Shown: positions 1-7,991 of the stretch, piece after piece | How positions within the stretch are numbered: the first letter of the stretch is position 1 | Layout: each line of letters begins with the position of its first letter | NCBI GenBank assembly: GCA_020058405.1 | Contig: JAGVEE010000248.1 | Coordinates: 1-22,773, forward strand | Source of the DNA: Sphingobacteriales bacterium | GTDB lineage: Bacteria; Bacteroidota; Bacteroidia; Sphingobacteriales; Sphingobacteriaceae | Length of the DNA stretch: 22,773 nt | Direction: 5' to 3' | Translations under genes and position numbers: made by a program | The notes under the pieces: model-generated | Databases searched by the model: none | What the model was told of the DNA's origin: nothing | Seen by the model: only the letters and a program-made list of their open reading frames with translations

Positions 1-175
1 CCACTAAATCAATTTTAATAGGCTCGTGGCTAATCATGTAAAGAGCGTGCTCATCAACGATAACGTACGGGCTCCATTCTAAAAGCTCTCCTAATAATTC
101 ATTGTTAAGCGTATCGTTAGAATGAATGTACAGCGCAGGTTCCTGCTTTTCTCTAACAAAATGATGCGACGACAT
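1..175 (-). CDS. Thiamine pyrophosphokinase, N-terminal part (cut by window edge)
   Basis: This is the first 58 codons of a gene running leftward off the window. The start is the ATG at 173-175. The protein begins MSSHHFVREKQEPALYI and continues through GELLEWSPYVIVDEHA to end at PIKIDLV. As I remember the family, Bacteroidota thiamine pyrophosphokinases open with a similar MSSHH..R..QEPAL segment, then LLEWSP.VIV, and the next residues should be the substrate-binding LGDFDS motif, which would lie just outside the window. The enzyme transfers pyrophosphate from ATP to thiamine, giving thiamine diphosphate, the cofactor of the pyruvate dehydrogenase E1 encoded further right. The ATG follows the stop of the DinB-family gene after a single base, so the two are probably cotranscribed and translationally coupled. 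The assignment rests on N-terminal resemblance only, because the catalytic part is not visible. Confidence 0.7.
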   Translation of the reverse strand, partial: MSSHHFVREKQEPALYIHSNDTLNNELLGELLEWSPYVIVDEHALYMISHEPIKIDLV

Positions 176-176
176 A

Positions 177-677
177 TTATAACATTGGAGCTAAACCCAT
201 TGCAATCCACTCTTCTTTGGTTGGTCCGTACATGCCAGGAATTACTATACCTTCTTGCCTTAACAAAATACTTAATTGCCCTCTATGGTGACTTTGGTGG
301 CGTATAAGTACACTTAAAACTTGACCTTTTTCCCACATATCACCATACATATTTACTTTTTCATCTAAAATATCGTCGGACCAGTTTGCTTTTAATTTCT
401 CTATTAATGAAGCCGAAGATTTTTTGTATTCAGAAATTAATTTCAGCAAATCGTTTGTTTCGTTGCTCGCGTCACTTATACCATTTAATGGTAAACCTGC
501 ATGGTTAAGCATTTCGGCTATACTCTCGGCAATGTGCCAAGCCAAACGAGCAATGCTTCTGATGTTTTCTGAGCCTGTGTTTTTAAAACGATCAGCAGAA
601 ATAGCTTCAAACATTTTTAGTGTGCTTTCCGATTCGTAATTCCAAACCGCATAAAAGTCTTCTAATTTTCTAATCAT
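177..677 (-). CDS. DinB/YfiT-family putative metal-binding protein
   Basis: This 166-residue protein matches the DinB-like four-helix-bundle family. Members carry a divalent metal held by three histidines, and some are thiol-dependent S-transferases. The candidate ligands are His48 (AWHIAES) and His127 and His131 in the segment IRHQSHHRGQL, which is a very typical DinB signature. It is followed by the usual IPGMYGPT.EEW tail. The length is normal for the family and the ATG is at 675-677. It heads a short leftward operon with the thiamine pyrophosphokinase, separated by one base (TAA-T-ATG). A -7 type box (TAGATTTG) lies 17 bp upstream. The substrate is unknown. Despite the family name, these proteins are not damage-repair polymerases. 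Confidence 0.85.
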   Translation of the reverse strand: MIRKLEDFYAVWNYESESTLKMFEAISADRFKNTGSENIRSIARLAWHIAESIAEMLNHAGLPLNGISDASNETNDLLKLISEYKKSSASLIEKLKANWSDDILDEKVNMYGDMWEKGQVLSVLIRHQSHHRGQLSILLRQEGIVIPGMYGPTKEEWIAMGLAPML

Positions 678-693
678 TGCATAAAGTTTTAAC

Positions 694-701
694 CAAATCT
701 A
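694..701 (-). promoter_or_regulatory. Bacteroidota -7 box for the DinB/thiamine pyrophosphokinase operon
   Basis: The minus strand reads TAGATTTG, a full match to TAnnTTTG, 17 bp upstream of the ATG at 677. No TTG is evident at the expected -33 spacing, so this is a consensus match only. The same octamer precedes pdhA. Confidence 0.45.
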
Positions 702-733
702 CAATTTCATCTGTATTTTTCGACTGAAAATCA

Positions 734-741
734 TACTTTTG
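734..741 (+). promoter_or_regulatory. Bacteroidota -7 box for aspS
   Basis: TACTTTTG matches TAnnTTTG. It places transcription initiation about 10 bases before the ATG at 760, giving a very short leader. A CTG at 711-713, 20 bases upstream, could stand in for the -33 TTG. If real, the box rules out the upstream TTG at 739 as the translation start. Confidence 0.5.
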
Positions 742-759
742 AGATTCATTTTTAAATAT

Positions 760-2502
760 ATGTTAAGGACACATACTTGCGGGGCATTAAACATTAGCGA
801 TTTAGGCAAAGAGGTTATTATTAGTGGTTGGGTACAGAAATCGAGAGATTTAGGTGGAATGACTTTTATCGATGTTAGAGATCGATATGGCATTACACAA
901 ATTGTTTTTAACATGGAAGAGAATGACACCTTGTGCAAACTTGCTCGAACTTTGGGCAGAGAGTATGTTGTGCAGGTTGCCGGTACAGTAATTGAACGAA
1001 GCAGTAAAAACCTCAAAATCCCTACGGGAGAAATTGAGATAAAAGTAAGTGCCATTGAAGTGTTAAACGAATCAAAAGTTCCGCCTTTTATGATAGAGGA
1101 CGAAACGGATGGTGGCGAAGAGCTTCGTGCAAAATATCGTTACTTAGATTTACGTAGAAATGTGGTGCGTAAAAATTTAGAGCTGCGCCATCGCATGGCT
1201 CAAGAAACACGCAAGTACATGGACTCTCTTAATTTTATTGAAGTAGAAACTCCAGTGCTTATAAAATCTACACCAGAAGGCGCTCGTGATTTTGTGGTGC
1301 CAAGTAGAATGAACAATGGCGAGTTTTATGCCTTACCTCAATCGCCTCAAACATTTAAACAATTATTAATGGTTTCTGGCTTCGATAGGTATTTTCAAAT
1401 TGTAAAATGTTTTAGAGACGAAGATTTGCGTGCCGATCGTCAGCCAGAATTTACGCAAATAGATTGCGAAATGGCTTTCGTTACGCAGGAAGATATTTTA
1501 AATACTTTCGAAGGATTAGCCAAGCACTTATTTAAAGCAGTAAAAGGAATTGATATTCATGAGTTCCCACGTATGACCTATGCAGACGCTATGCGTTTGT
1601 ATGGTTCTGATAAGCCCGACATTCGTTTCGATATGAAATTTGTGGAGTTGAATGATGTGGTGAAAGGCAAAGACTTTAAGGTATTTGATGATGCGGAATT
1701 AGTTGTAGGAGTTTGTGCAAAAGGATGTGCAGAATACACGCGTAAGCAATTAGATGAATTAATAGATTTTGTAAAACGTCCGCAAATTGGTGCTACAGGT
1801 TTAGTATACGCAAGAGTACAAGCAGACGGAACGTTAAAATCATCTGTAGATAAATTTTATGATGAAGCAGCATTGAATTTATGGAAAGAAAAATTTGCTG
1901 CAGAACCAGGCGATTTAATTTTGATATTAGCTGGTAAAGCAGATAAAACCAGAAAAGCGCTTAGTGAATTACGCTTAGAAATGGGCTCTCGTTTAGGCTT
2001 ACGAGCTAAAAATGTATTCGCTCCATTGTGGGTGTTAGATTTTCCATTACTAGAGTGGGATGAAGAAAATAATAGATACCACGCCATGCACCATCCATTT
2101 ACATCGCCTAAACCAGAAGACATTTCGATGTTAAAAACAAACGCTGGCGATGTGCGAGCAAATGCTTATGATATGGTGATAAATGGAACAGAAATTGGCG
2201 GCGGTTCTATCAGAATATTTAATAAAGAATTACAATCAACTATGTTTGATTTGTTAGGCTTTAGCAAAGAAGAAGCACAAAAACAATTCGGATTTTTAAT
2301 GGATGCATTTGAATTTGGTGCACCTCCACACGGTGGTATTGCTTTTGGTTTCGATAGATGGTGCTCTCTATTTGCTGAGTTAGATTCTATACGCGATGTA
2401 ATTGCTTTCCCGAAAAATAATTCGGGTAGAGATGTAATGATAGATTCACCTTCAACTATATCTAACGAGCAATTAAAAGAATTAGGAATAAAAACCCTTT
2501 AG
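760..2502 (+). CDS. aspS: Aspartate--tRNA ligase
   Basis: Class II aspartyl-tRNA synthetase of 580 residues, the normal bacterial length. It charges tRNA-Asp in the cytoplasm. The N-terminal OB-fold anticodon-binding domain spans roughly residues 1-105 (GWVQKSRDLGGMTFIDVRDR). The catalytic core contains LPQSPQTFKQLLM, motif 2 at about 218-235 (FRDEDLRADRQPEFTQID) and motif 3 at about 525-534 (GGIAFGFDRW). The bacterial insertion (GAD) domain lies between motifs 2 and 3. Leu in the RDLGG segment, rather than His, is more like aspartate-specific than non-discriminating enzymes; this is weak inference. I chose the ATG at 760 over an in-frame TTG at 739, because 739 falls inside the likely -7 box and the family starts close to MLRTHTCG. 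Its stop overlaps the convergent secreted-protein gene by 4 bp. Confidence 0.97.
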   Translation: MLRTHTCGALNISDLGKEVIISGWVQKSRDLGGMTFIDVRDRYGITQIVFNMEENDTLCKLARTLGREYVVQVAGTVIERSSKNLKIPTGEIEIKVSAIEVLNESKVPPFMIEDETDGGEELRAKYRYLDLRRNVVRKNLELRHRMAQETRKYMDSLNFIEVETPVLIKSTPEGARDFVVPSRMNNGEFYALPQSPQTFKQLLMVSGFDRYFQIVKCFRDEDLRADRQPEFTQIDCEMAFVTQEDILNTFEGLAKHLFKAVKGIDIHEFPRMTYADAMRLYGSDKPDIRFDMKFVELNDVVKGKDFKVFDDAELVVGVCAKGCAEYTRKQLDELIDFVKRPQIGATGLVYARVQADGTLKSSVDKFYDEAALNLWKEKFAAEPGDLILILAGKADKTRKALSELRLEMGSRLGLRAKNVFAPLWVLDFPLLEWDEENNRYHAMHHPFTSPKPEDISMLKTNAGDVRANAYDMVINGTEIGGGSIRIFNKELQSTMFDLLGFSKEEAQKQFGFLMDAFEFGAPPHGGIAFGFDRWCSLFAELDSIRDVIAFPKNNSGRDVMIDSPSTISNEQLKELGIKTL

Positions 2503-4358
2503 TGGTTTATTGAATTTATTACCGGTTTTGCAACTACTTTAATGTTTCGTCGTTTGGTAGTTGCACAACCATTAGGGTTGGTTTCTAATACTTCTACATA
2601 ACCATTGCCTAAGGAAGTCCACCTGATTTGTACCGCACTTGTACCATTCCCATCTAACACAAGTCCTTTATTAACTGTCCAACTTTTAGTATTCAATAAA
2701 TTTGTTGCGATGTTATAAATATCAACCGTATTTATATCGCAAACAATGGTATCGCCAACAACATCAGGACTAGGGTATGGGTATGAAAACACAAATACGC
2801 TGTCTTCAAAACATCCTATATTATTAGTTTCTAAAACCGTTAAAGTATCTATTCCTACTTTTGTACGATAGCTAATAGTTGATAAACTCACCGAACTTGA
2901 AATTGCATTTTTAGTAGATCTCCACAAATAAGTACTACCAATATTATTTGAAGTATTAAAAGAAATAGTTGTATCTATTTTACAAAATCTATTGTTGCCA
3001 ACTATTGAGGGTTGTGGCCTAGGCAACGTTTGTGTAATAATGGTGTCGCGCTCCACATTTACATACCACCATGTATTAATGGTTCGTTCATCGCCAAAGC
3101 CATTGCTTGGCCAAGCATGGCAAGCATTACTTACACAACCTGTAAAGTTTGTAGTGCCACCGGGTATTTTACTATCGTCCCAAAACAATCGAGGTTTAAT
3201 AACTAAGGGTCTAATAGAACTTACAATTAGTCCGTTTGTGAAATTTTCTGCATCAAAAATCGGCAAATTAGTTAAGCCGAATTTGTATTCGGCATTTATT
3301 TCGAAATTTATATTTTGCGTAATTCTATTTCCTAATCCATCATTCCCATCCCAAGGAATACAAGTAGTTCCTGTATTTACATTTTGCCCAAAAATTAAAT
3401 CTTTTGTACCAGCTTGGTAACCTGCTACTCCGTTTAAGTTTACCACAAACTCTATATAACCTGCGGCATCCGTAGTAATATTTAAACAATAATTGGGAGC
3501 ACAACCAGTGAGTTGAATATTAGTTTGTAAAGAACCAATTACACCACTTGGGTAAATAGTATTATCGGGGTCGTTTAAAAATATTTTATAAGACGAATAG
3601 GTATAATTACCAGCACGCGATTGCCTATCTAATGCTGGGTTGCCAGTATTTACACTACCTGTGCTGTTACATGCAACCCTAAAAGCATGTGGTTGTATGC
3701 CGTTAAAGTTTATCGAGGTTACTACACCATCAGCAGAGTACACAAAAAAGGTTCCTTTAAAAGCATTGTTATTGCCATTGGTAGTAATGTCCCAGTTTTT
3801 ACTCCATAGTCTACCAGTTTTTGCAGTTACAGATACTGTATCAATTACTGTAATGTCGAACATTTCAAAAATTCTTTTGTTGCCGTTTGGGTTGGTAATA
3901 ACGGTTGCACTTCCTTGGTTAAACTCAATGTAGTAATCGCCAATAGTAGTTGGTTTAAATTCTATTGCGGTATATCCAGAGCTACCACTTATTTTACTTG
4001 GTCCGGCTATGGCTCTAGAATATGCATTAATAAATCCAGTTCCCGAACTTGGAACTTTTGTTGGGCCAGCAACAACATTTCCATTAGGATCTTTAATTCT
4101 GTACCATACATCTGTTCTTGCAGCACTACCATCTGTAACCCTACCAAAACCTATATAAACCTTTTCTCTAGCCGATGCTACATTTATATAGATGCGCTCA
4201 TCTTCTGCAGCAATATAAGTAGCAAAAGTTCGGGCTTTATCATTAATCTGAATATACCCAAAATCACTCGAGCCTGGCCTAAGTTGCATAGTGCCCTCAG
4301 CGAAAATTTGTATAGAAAAAAATAATAGGAGAGAGCTAACCATTAACCTGTTTAGCAT
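2499..4358 (-). CDS. Secreted protein with Ig/PKD-like C-terminal modules (gliding/T9SS style)
   Basis: This 619-residue protein has a clear signal peptide (MLNRLMVSSLLLFFSIQIFA, with cleavage likely near residue 20). The N-terminal part is an unassigned beta-rich domain. The middle carries CIPWDGNDGLGN, IFDAENFTNG and INTWWYVNVERDT, a module I associate with large Bacteroidota exported proteins that end in a gliding-type C-terminal domain. From about residue 445 there are two PKD/Ig-like repeats, each with paired cysteines (NNRFCKIDTTIS...NIGCFEDSV and GDTIVCDINTVD...NPNGCATTKR). The protein stops straight after the second repeat (VVAKPVINSINH). I see no type A or type B T9SS sorting domain, so secretion beyond the periplasm is uncertain. 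The stop overlaps aspS by 4 bp. Possible roles include adhesin or surface structure; the function is not known. Confidence 0.75.
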   Translation of the reverse strand: MLNRLMVSSLLLFFSIQIFAEGTMQLRPGSSDFGYIQINDKARTFATYIAAEDERIYINVASAREKVYIGFGRVTDGSAARTDVWYRIKDPNGNVVAGPTKVPSSGTGFINAYSRAIAGPSKISGSSGYTAIEFKPTTIGDYYIEFNQGSATVITNPNGNKRIFEMFDITVIDTVSVTAKTGRLWSKNWDITTNGNNNAFKGTFFVYSADGVVTSINFNGIQPHAFRVACNSTGSVNTGNPALDRQSRAGNYTYSSYKIFLNDPDNTIYPSGVIGSLQTNIQLTGCAPNYCLNITTDAAGYIEFVVNLNGVAGYQAGTKDLIFGQNVNTGTTCIPWDGNDGLGNRITQNINFEINAEYKFGLTNLPIFDAENFTNGLIVSSIRPLVIKPRLFWDDSKIPGGTTNFTGCVSNACHAWPSNGFGDERTINTWWYVNVERDTIITQTLPRPQPSIVGNNRFCKIDTTISFNTSNNIGSTYLWRSTKNAISSSVSLSTISYRTKVGIDTLTVLETNNIGCFEDSVFVFSYPYPSPDVVGDTIVCDINTVDIYNIATNLLNTKSWTVNKGLVLDGNGTSAVQIRWTSLGNGYVEVLETNPNGCATTKRRNIKVVAKPVINSINH

Positions 4359-4401
4359 AATTGCTTGTACGAGTTAAAACGATTAAAGTTTTATAAATTT
4401 T

Positions 4402-4932
4402 TTAATAATAAATTCTGAAATGCTCTTTTGGTTTTTTAGCATCAAAAAACATAATACCAGTATGTAATAGATCTATGCTGATGATATTTTTTTCATCTTT
4501 ACACAAATGCTTCCATACTTTTCGTTTCTTTTCATCATTGGAAATATCAGCAAAAACAAAAATAGTTTCTGCACCAACAATCTGTTTTAATTTATGGTAG
4601 GTATCCATTATTTCTGCTGCATGCATATGCTCACCAAAATAAACTAGGCCAAGCGCTTCGTTTTTTACTGCTTCGTAACTTGTAATTATGTGTTTGTTTA
4701 AGTTTGATAAAGCTTCAGAATTGCTCTCATCAGCTTTTATACATAACATTAAATTATTTGGTGCAAATTTTGCTATTCTATATAAAAGACCTACAGTTTT
4801 TGGGAGTTGATCAGTTTTTTGATAAACTACTTTCTCTAAAAATGAATACACAAATGGCGAATGTGTGCCATGCAAAGTATTAGAAATTAGGTAATGCGAA
4901 AGCCAATAGTATGTCCGAAGAATGGGATTCAT
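4402..4932 (-). CDS. Shortened methyltransferase-like protein lacking the SAM-binding motif
   Basis: The 176-residue protein begins RTYYWLSHYLISNTLHGTHSPFVYSFLEKVVY and ends ISIDLLHTGIMFFDAKKPKEHFRIYY (each quoted in part of its family form). Both ends resemble a Bacteroidota class I SAM-dependent methyltransferase family that has HG.HSPFVY near the start and a D.....G..FF.....KEHF.I end. Those relatives are usually about 230-270 residues and contain a glycine-rich ELGTSLG motif. Here the middle (about 45-130) reads VGLLYRIAKFAPNNLMLCIK with no such motif. The later DDIHWS-like segment is reduced to FADISNDEKKRKVW. It is probably a decayed or repurposed paralogue. It follows the secreted protein's divergent neighbour region and is read leftward, 43 bp upstream of that gene; cotranscription is possible. 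Confidence 0.55.
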   Translation of the reverse strand: MNPILRTYYWLSHYLISNTLHGTHSPFVYSFLEKVVYQKTDQLPKTVGLLYRIAKFAPNNLMLCIKADESNSEALSNLNKHIITSYEAVKNEALGLVYFGEHMHAAEIMDTYHKLKQIVGAETIFVFADISNDEKKRKVWKHLCKDEKNIISIDLLHTGIMFFDAKKPKEHFRIYY

Positions 4933-4997
4933 GTCCGAAATTAGGGCTTTTTAAACAATTTTAGGATTAAAATAGGATTTTTTGTAAATTAGGGTAT

Positions 4998-5885
4998 ATG
5001 GATGCGAAGGAATTAGAAGCTTTAATTAAACTGCTCGACGATTCGGACGCAGAAATCTATCGACATGTTGAAGATAGAATTCTGAGTTTAGGTCCTGAAG
5101 TGATTCCTACCTTGGAAAAGACATGGGAAAGCTCGCTCGATATACTTTTGCAACAGCGAATAGAAGAGCTCATTCATAAAATTCAGTTTAGCATTGTAAA
5201 ACACGATTTGCAAACTTGGGCAGTTTCTGGCGCATTTGACTTGCTAAAAGGTTTTATAACGGTATCTAAATACCAGTACCCAGAACTAGATGAACAAAAA
5301 ATAATTAATCAGATTGAAGCGATAAAACGCGATGCTTGGATTGAGTTGAGGTACGATACCAGCCCAGTTGAAAAAGTAAAAATACTAAACCATGTAATAT
5401 ACAACATGCATGGTTTTACAGGAAATGTTACCAATTACAACGACCCGCAAAATTCGTATTTAAACATTGTAATGGAATCGCGCCGAGGAAATCAAATTTC
5501 TATGGCTATTGTGTATTCTGTAATTGCGCAAATGTTAGACATTCCTATATATGGTGTGAATTTGCCACAACATTTTATATTAGCTTATATTGATGAAGCG
5601 AATGATTACCAAGACTTGCACGACCATCAACAAGGAATTTTATTTTATATAAATGCATTTAATAAAGGCTTTATATTTAATAAGCGTGATGTTGATTATT
5701 TTTTGAAACAGTTAAATGTACAAGCACACCCTAGTTTTTACCAACCTTGTAGTAATATTCAAATTTTAAAAAGAGTATTACGTAATTTAATTAGCTCATA
5801 CGAAAAACTCGGCGCAATAGAAAAACAAACTGAAGTGCAGGAAATGTATAATGTGTTGAATGAAATTGAAGGAGAAGATATCTAA
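4998..5885 (+). CDS. SirB1/transglutaminase-like core 2 protein
   Basis: This cytosolic 295-residue protein belongs to the SirB1 (YchA) family with a transglutaminase-like fold (Transglut_core2). The diagnostic stretch is at about 149-195: DPQNSYLNIVMESRRGNQIS, then MAIVYSVIAQMLDIPIYGVN and LPQHFILAY, with the conserved His192. No cysteine sits at the usual nucleophile position of true transglutaminases, as is common in this family, so enzymatic activity should not be assumed. The first 65 residues are helical and contain a HEAT-like stretch (LGPEVIPTLEKTWES). It starts at the ATG at 4998 and is followed after 24 bp by the M16 peptidase, suggesting a rightward operon of three genes. The molecular role of the family in Bacteroidota is not established. 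Confidence 0.8.
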   Translation: MDAKELEALIKLLDDSDAEIYRHVEDRILSLGPEVIPTLEKTWESSLDILLQQRIEELIHKIQFSIVKHDLQTWAVSGAFDLLKGFITVSKYQYPELDEQKIINQIEAIKRDAWIELRYDTSPVEKVKILNHVIYNMHGFTGNVTNYNDPQNSYLNIVMESRRGNQISMAIVYSVIAQMLDIPIYGVNLPQHFILAYIDEANDYQDLHDHQQGILFYINAFNKGFIFNKRDVDYFLKQLNVQAHPSFYQPCSNIQILKRVLRNLISSYEKLGAIEKQTEVQEMYNVLNEIEGEDI

Positions 5886-5909
5886 TACATAATTTCGTAT
5901 GTTTGCCCT

Positions 5910-7139
5910 ATGGAGTATCAGCTGTTTAGCCTAAAAAATGGGCTTCGTGTTTTGCATAAACCAAATCCTTATTCGCCAATAGTACATGCATGTGTAGTAA
6001 TTAATTGCGGTTCGCGTGATGAAGATCAAACTACACAAGGCTTAGCGCATTTTATAGAACACATGTTGTTCAAAGGAACATCAACAAAAACATTATATAC
6101 TATTTTAAATAGGATGGAAGTAGTGGGCGGCGATTTAAATGCTTACACCAGTAAAGAACAGACCTGCATACATGCCTCTTTTTTGAAACCACATTTAGAA
6201 CGTGCCATCGAATTATTTGCCGATTTATTATTTAACTCTACATTTCCAGAACAAGAAATTGTAAAAGAAAAACAGGTAATAATGGACGAAATAGATTCGT
6301 ATTTAGATTTACCGGAGGAAGCTATACAAGACGATTTCGAATCGATTATTTTTGATAAGCATGCATTGGGTGCAAATATTTTAGGGAACAAAAAAACAGT
6401 AGCTAACATACAGCGAAAACATTTATTGAAATTTACAGAGCAACATTACCGTGCCGAGGACATTGTAATTGGTGTATACGGAAATGTTGACGAACAACAA
6501 TTAGTAGACTTAGCGAATACCTATTTTGCGAAAGTAAAAAAACATACCAAAGAAGTAGTTCGTGTAAAGCCTAATAAATATAAGGCTCAACAAATAGTTC
6601 AAAAGAAAAACAGTGTGCAAAGTCATGCAGTTATAGGAAATAGAACCTACTCAATACATCATAAAGATAAAACTGCCATGTTATTGCTCAATAATTATTT
6701 GGGTGGGCCAGGCATGAGCTCACGCTTAAATATGGAGATACGTGAAAAGAAAGGAATATGTTACGCAATTGATGCCAACTATACACCTATGAGCGATACT
6801 GGAATTTTTTCTGTATACATGGGTACCGATGCAGAGAAGATGGAGAAGTGCATGAGTTTAGTTATGAAAGAACTGAAAATAATGCGCGAAAAAAAGTTAA
6901 GTGCATTGGCATTAAACCAAGCTAAGAAAAAATTCATTGGGCAAATTTCTTTAGCAGAAGAAAATCATTTATCTGTTTTAATCGCATTTTGCAAAAGTAT
7001 ATTAGACCATGGCAAAGCCGATACTTTAGAACAGATTTATGAAAAAATAGAATCTGTTTCTGCAGATGACGTATTGAGAATTGCAAACGAAGTTTTCGAC
7101 GAACGCAAATTAAGTAGCTTATTATTTTTACCAGAATAA
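5910..7139 (+). CDS. M16 family zinc metallopeptidase (processing-peptidase-like)
   Basis: This 409-residue protein has the inverted zinc motif HFIEH at residues 47-51 and a third ligand, Glu127, in VIMDEIDS, the spacing seen in M16B peptidases. The C-terminal half carries the partner-domain signature GGPGMSSRLNMEIREKKGIC (followed by YAI), which contributes the substrate-binding Arg and Tyr. There is no signal peptide, so it is likely cytoplasmic. These single-domain-pair proteins usually dimerise and degrade peptides or process precursors. A TAnnTTTG octamer occurs 5 bp before the ATG but is probably chance. The gene sits between the SirB1-like gene and an O-methyltransferase, the latter starting one base after its stop (TAA-G-ATG), so coupled translation is likely. 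Confidence 0.93.
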   Translation: MEYQLFSLKNGLRVLHKPNPYSPIVHACVVINCGSRDEDQTTQGLAHFIEHMLFKGTSTKTLYTILNRMEVVGGDLNAYTSKEQTCIHASFLKPHLERAIELFADLLFNSTFPEQEIVKEKQVIMDEIDSYLDLPEEAIQDDFESIIFDKHALGANILGNKKTVANIQRKHLLKFTEQHYRAEDIVIGVYGNVDEQQLVDLANTYFAKVKKHTKEVVRVKPNKYKAQQIVQKKNSVQSHAVIGNRTYSIHHKDKTAMLLLNNYLGGPGMSSRLNMEIREKKGICYAIDANYTPMSDTGIFSVYMGTDAEKMEKCMSLVMKELKIMREKKLSALALNQAKKKFIGQISLAEENHLSVLIAFCKSILDHGKADTLEQIYEKIESVSADDVLRIANEVFDERKLSSLLFLPE

Positions 7140-7140
7140 G

Positions 7141-7785
7141 ATGGAATTTATTGAACAAAATTTAGCAAAATACATAGAACAACATACCGATGTAGAGCCC
7201 TTACATTTACAGGAACTCAACAGAGAAACACAGCTAAAAGTACTTAGGCCAAGAATGATATCTGGACATTTCCAAGGCAGGGTATTAAGCATGCTCATGA
7301 AAATGATAAAACCAACTCGCATTTTAGAAATTGGTACCTACACAGGTTACTCGGCATTGTGCATGGCCGAAGGCTTGCCAGAAAATGGCGAATTAATTAC
7401 CATTGATATTAATGCAGAGCTAGAAGAAATGATGCAAAAGCATTTTGATAAAAGCACTTATTCCAAAATAATAAAGCACCATTTAGGCGATGCTATAGAT
7501 ATAATTCCCACTCTAGAAGGAATGTTTGATGTAGTGTTTATTGATGCCGACAAAGAAAACTATGCTACGTATTACGATTTAGTTTTTGATAAAATTAATG
7601 TAGGAGGGTACATACTTGCCGACAATGTTTTGTGGAGCGGCAAAGTTGTTGACGATGACATTAAACTTGATAAAGACACCAAGGCCTTATTAGATTTTAA
7701 CGACAAAGTACAAGCAGACACAAGAGTAGAGAATGTGCTGTTTCCAATAAGAGATGGCTTGTTGATAGCAAGGAAAGTTCGTTAA
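7141..7785 (+). CDS. Class I SAM-dependent O-methyltransferase (family 3, CCoAOMT-like)
   Basis: This 214-residue protein is a small-molecule O-methyltransferase of the caffeoyl-CoA/catechol type. The SAM-binding motif I is ILEIGTYTGYSALCMAEGLP at 61-80, followed by GELITIDINAE. The metal and substrate region is FDVVFIDADKENY (Asp135, Asp137) and ILADNVLWSGKV (Asp161-Asn162). These residues normally bind Mg2+ and the catechol-like hydroxyls. Length and motif order are complete. The natural substrate in Bacteroidota is unknown. It is the last gene of the rightward run that begins at 4998. It is unrelated in detail to the degenerate methyltransferase-like protein at 4402-4932. Confidence 0.92.
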   Translation: MEFIEQNLAKYIEQHTDVEPLHLQELNRETQLKVLRPRMISGHFQGRVLSMLMKMIKPTRILEIGTYTGYSALCMAEGLPENGELITIDINAELEEMMQKHFDKSTYSKIIKHHLGDAIDIIPTLEGMFDVVFIDADKENYATYYDLVFDKINVGGYILADNVLWSGKVVDDDIKLDKDTKALLDFNDKVQADTRVENVLFPIRDGLLIARKVR

Positions 7786-7820
7786 TTCAAGTGCTAGTAT
7801 ACACTATCAAATTATCACTG

Positions 7821-7850
7821 CCCCTCAACTGCGCTGCGCTTCGTTCGGGG
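7821..7850. repeat. GC-rich imperfect hairpin (CCCC...GGGG)
   Basis: The patch starts CCCCTCAACTGCGCTGCGCT and ends TTCGTTCGGGG. CCCC at 7821-7824 can pair with GGGG at 7847-7850, enclosing the near-palindrome GCGCTGCGC. Its base composition stands out sharply from the AT-rich surroundings. Similar CCCC-TCGACT-CGCTCGGGG elements are, from memory, common intergenic repeats in Bacteroidota; only one copy is in this window. It could act as a terminator or be a REP-like element. Confidence 0.5.
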
Positions 7851-7949
7851 ACCCTTGCATAGAGAATTTTGAGAAGGTGCTGCATCAGACTATGAGGACT
7901 TGTGTGAGAATTAAAATATTTTTATCAATCACGCAAATTAGCAAAGAAA

Positions 7950-7990
7950 AACTCTGTGAAACTTTGTGTGTACTTTGAGTAACTCTGTGA
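7950..7990. repeat. Four tandem degenerate 10-mers, consensus AACTYTGTGA
   Basis: The units are AACTCTGTGA (7950-7959), AACTTTGTGT (7960-7969), one spacer base, TACTTTGAGT (7971-7980) and AACTCTGTGA (7981-7990). The first and last units are identical. The array lies just after the coding end of bioY when read on the minus strand. Arrays of this flavour recur between genes in Bacteroidota as far as I recall, but that needs a search. Confidence 0.55.
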
Positions 7991-7991
7991 G

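Larger units (their letters stand above)
7786..7991. other. Convergent intergenic spacer with two repeat-like elements
   Basis: This 206-bp spacer between the O-methyltransferase and bioY stops has no convincing gene. It holds a GC-rich hairpin-forming patch (7821-7850) and four degenerate 10-mers (7950-7990) that end one base before the bioY stop codon. Both are listed separately. Confidence 0.7.

Noticed and set aside
122..307. Small plus-strand open frame
   Set aside because: It runs opposite to the thiamine pyrophosphokinase and DinB genes, has no recognisable protein features and ends inside DinB; a shadow frame.
2992..4325. Several plus-strand open frames inside the secreted-protein gene
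   Set aside because: All are antisense to a clear 619-residue signal-peptide protein and have unnatural composition.
5898..5905. TATGTTTG promoter-like octamer before the M16 peptidase
   Set aside because: It is 5 bp from the ATG, which would need a leaderless transcript, and there is no -33 element; the gene is well placed in an operon.
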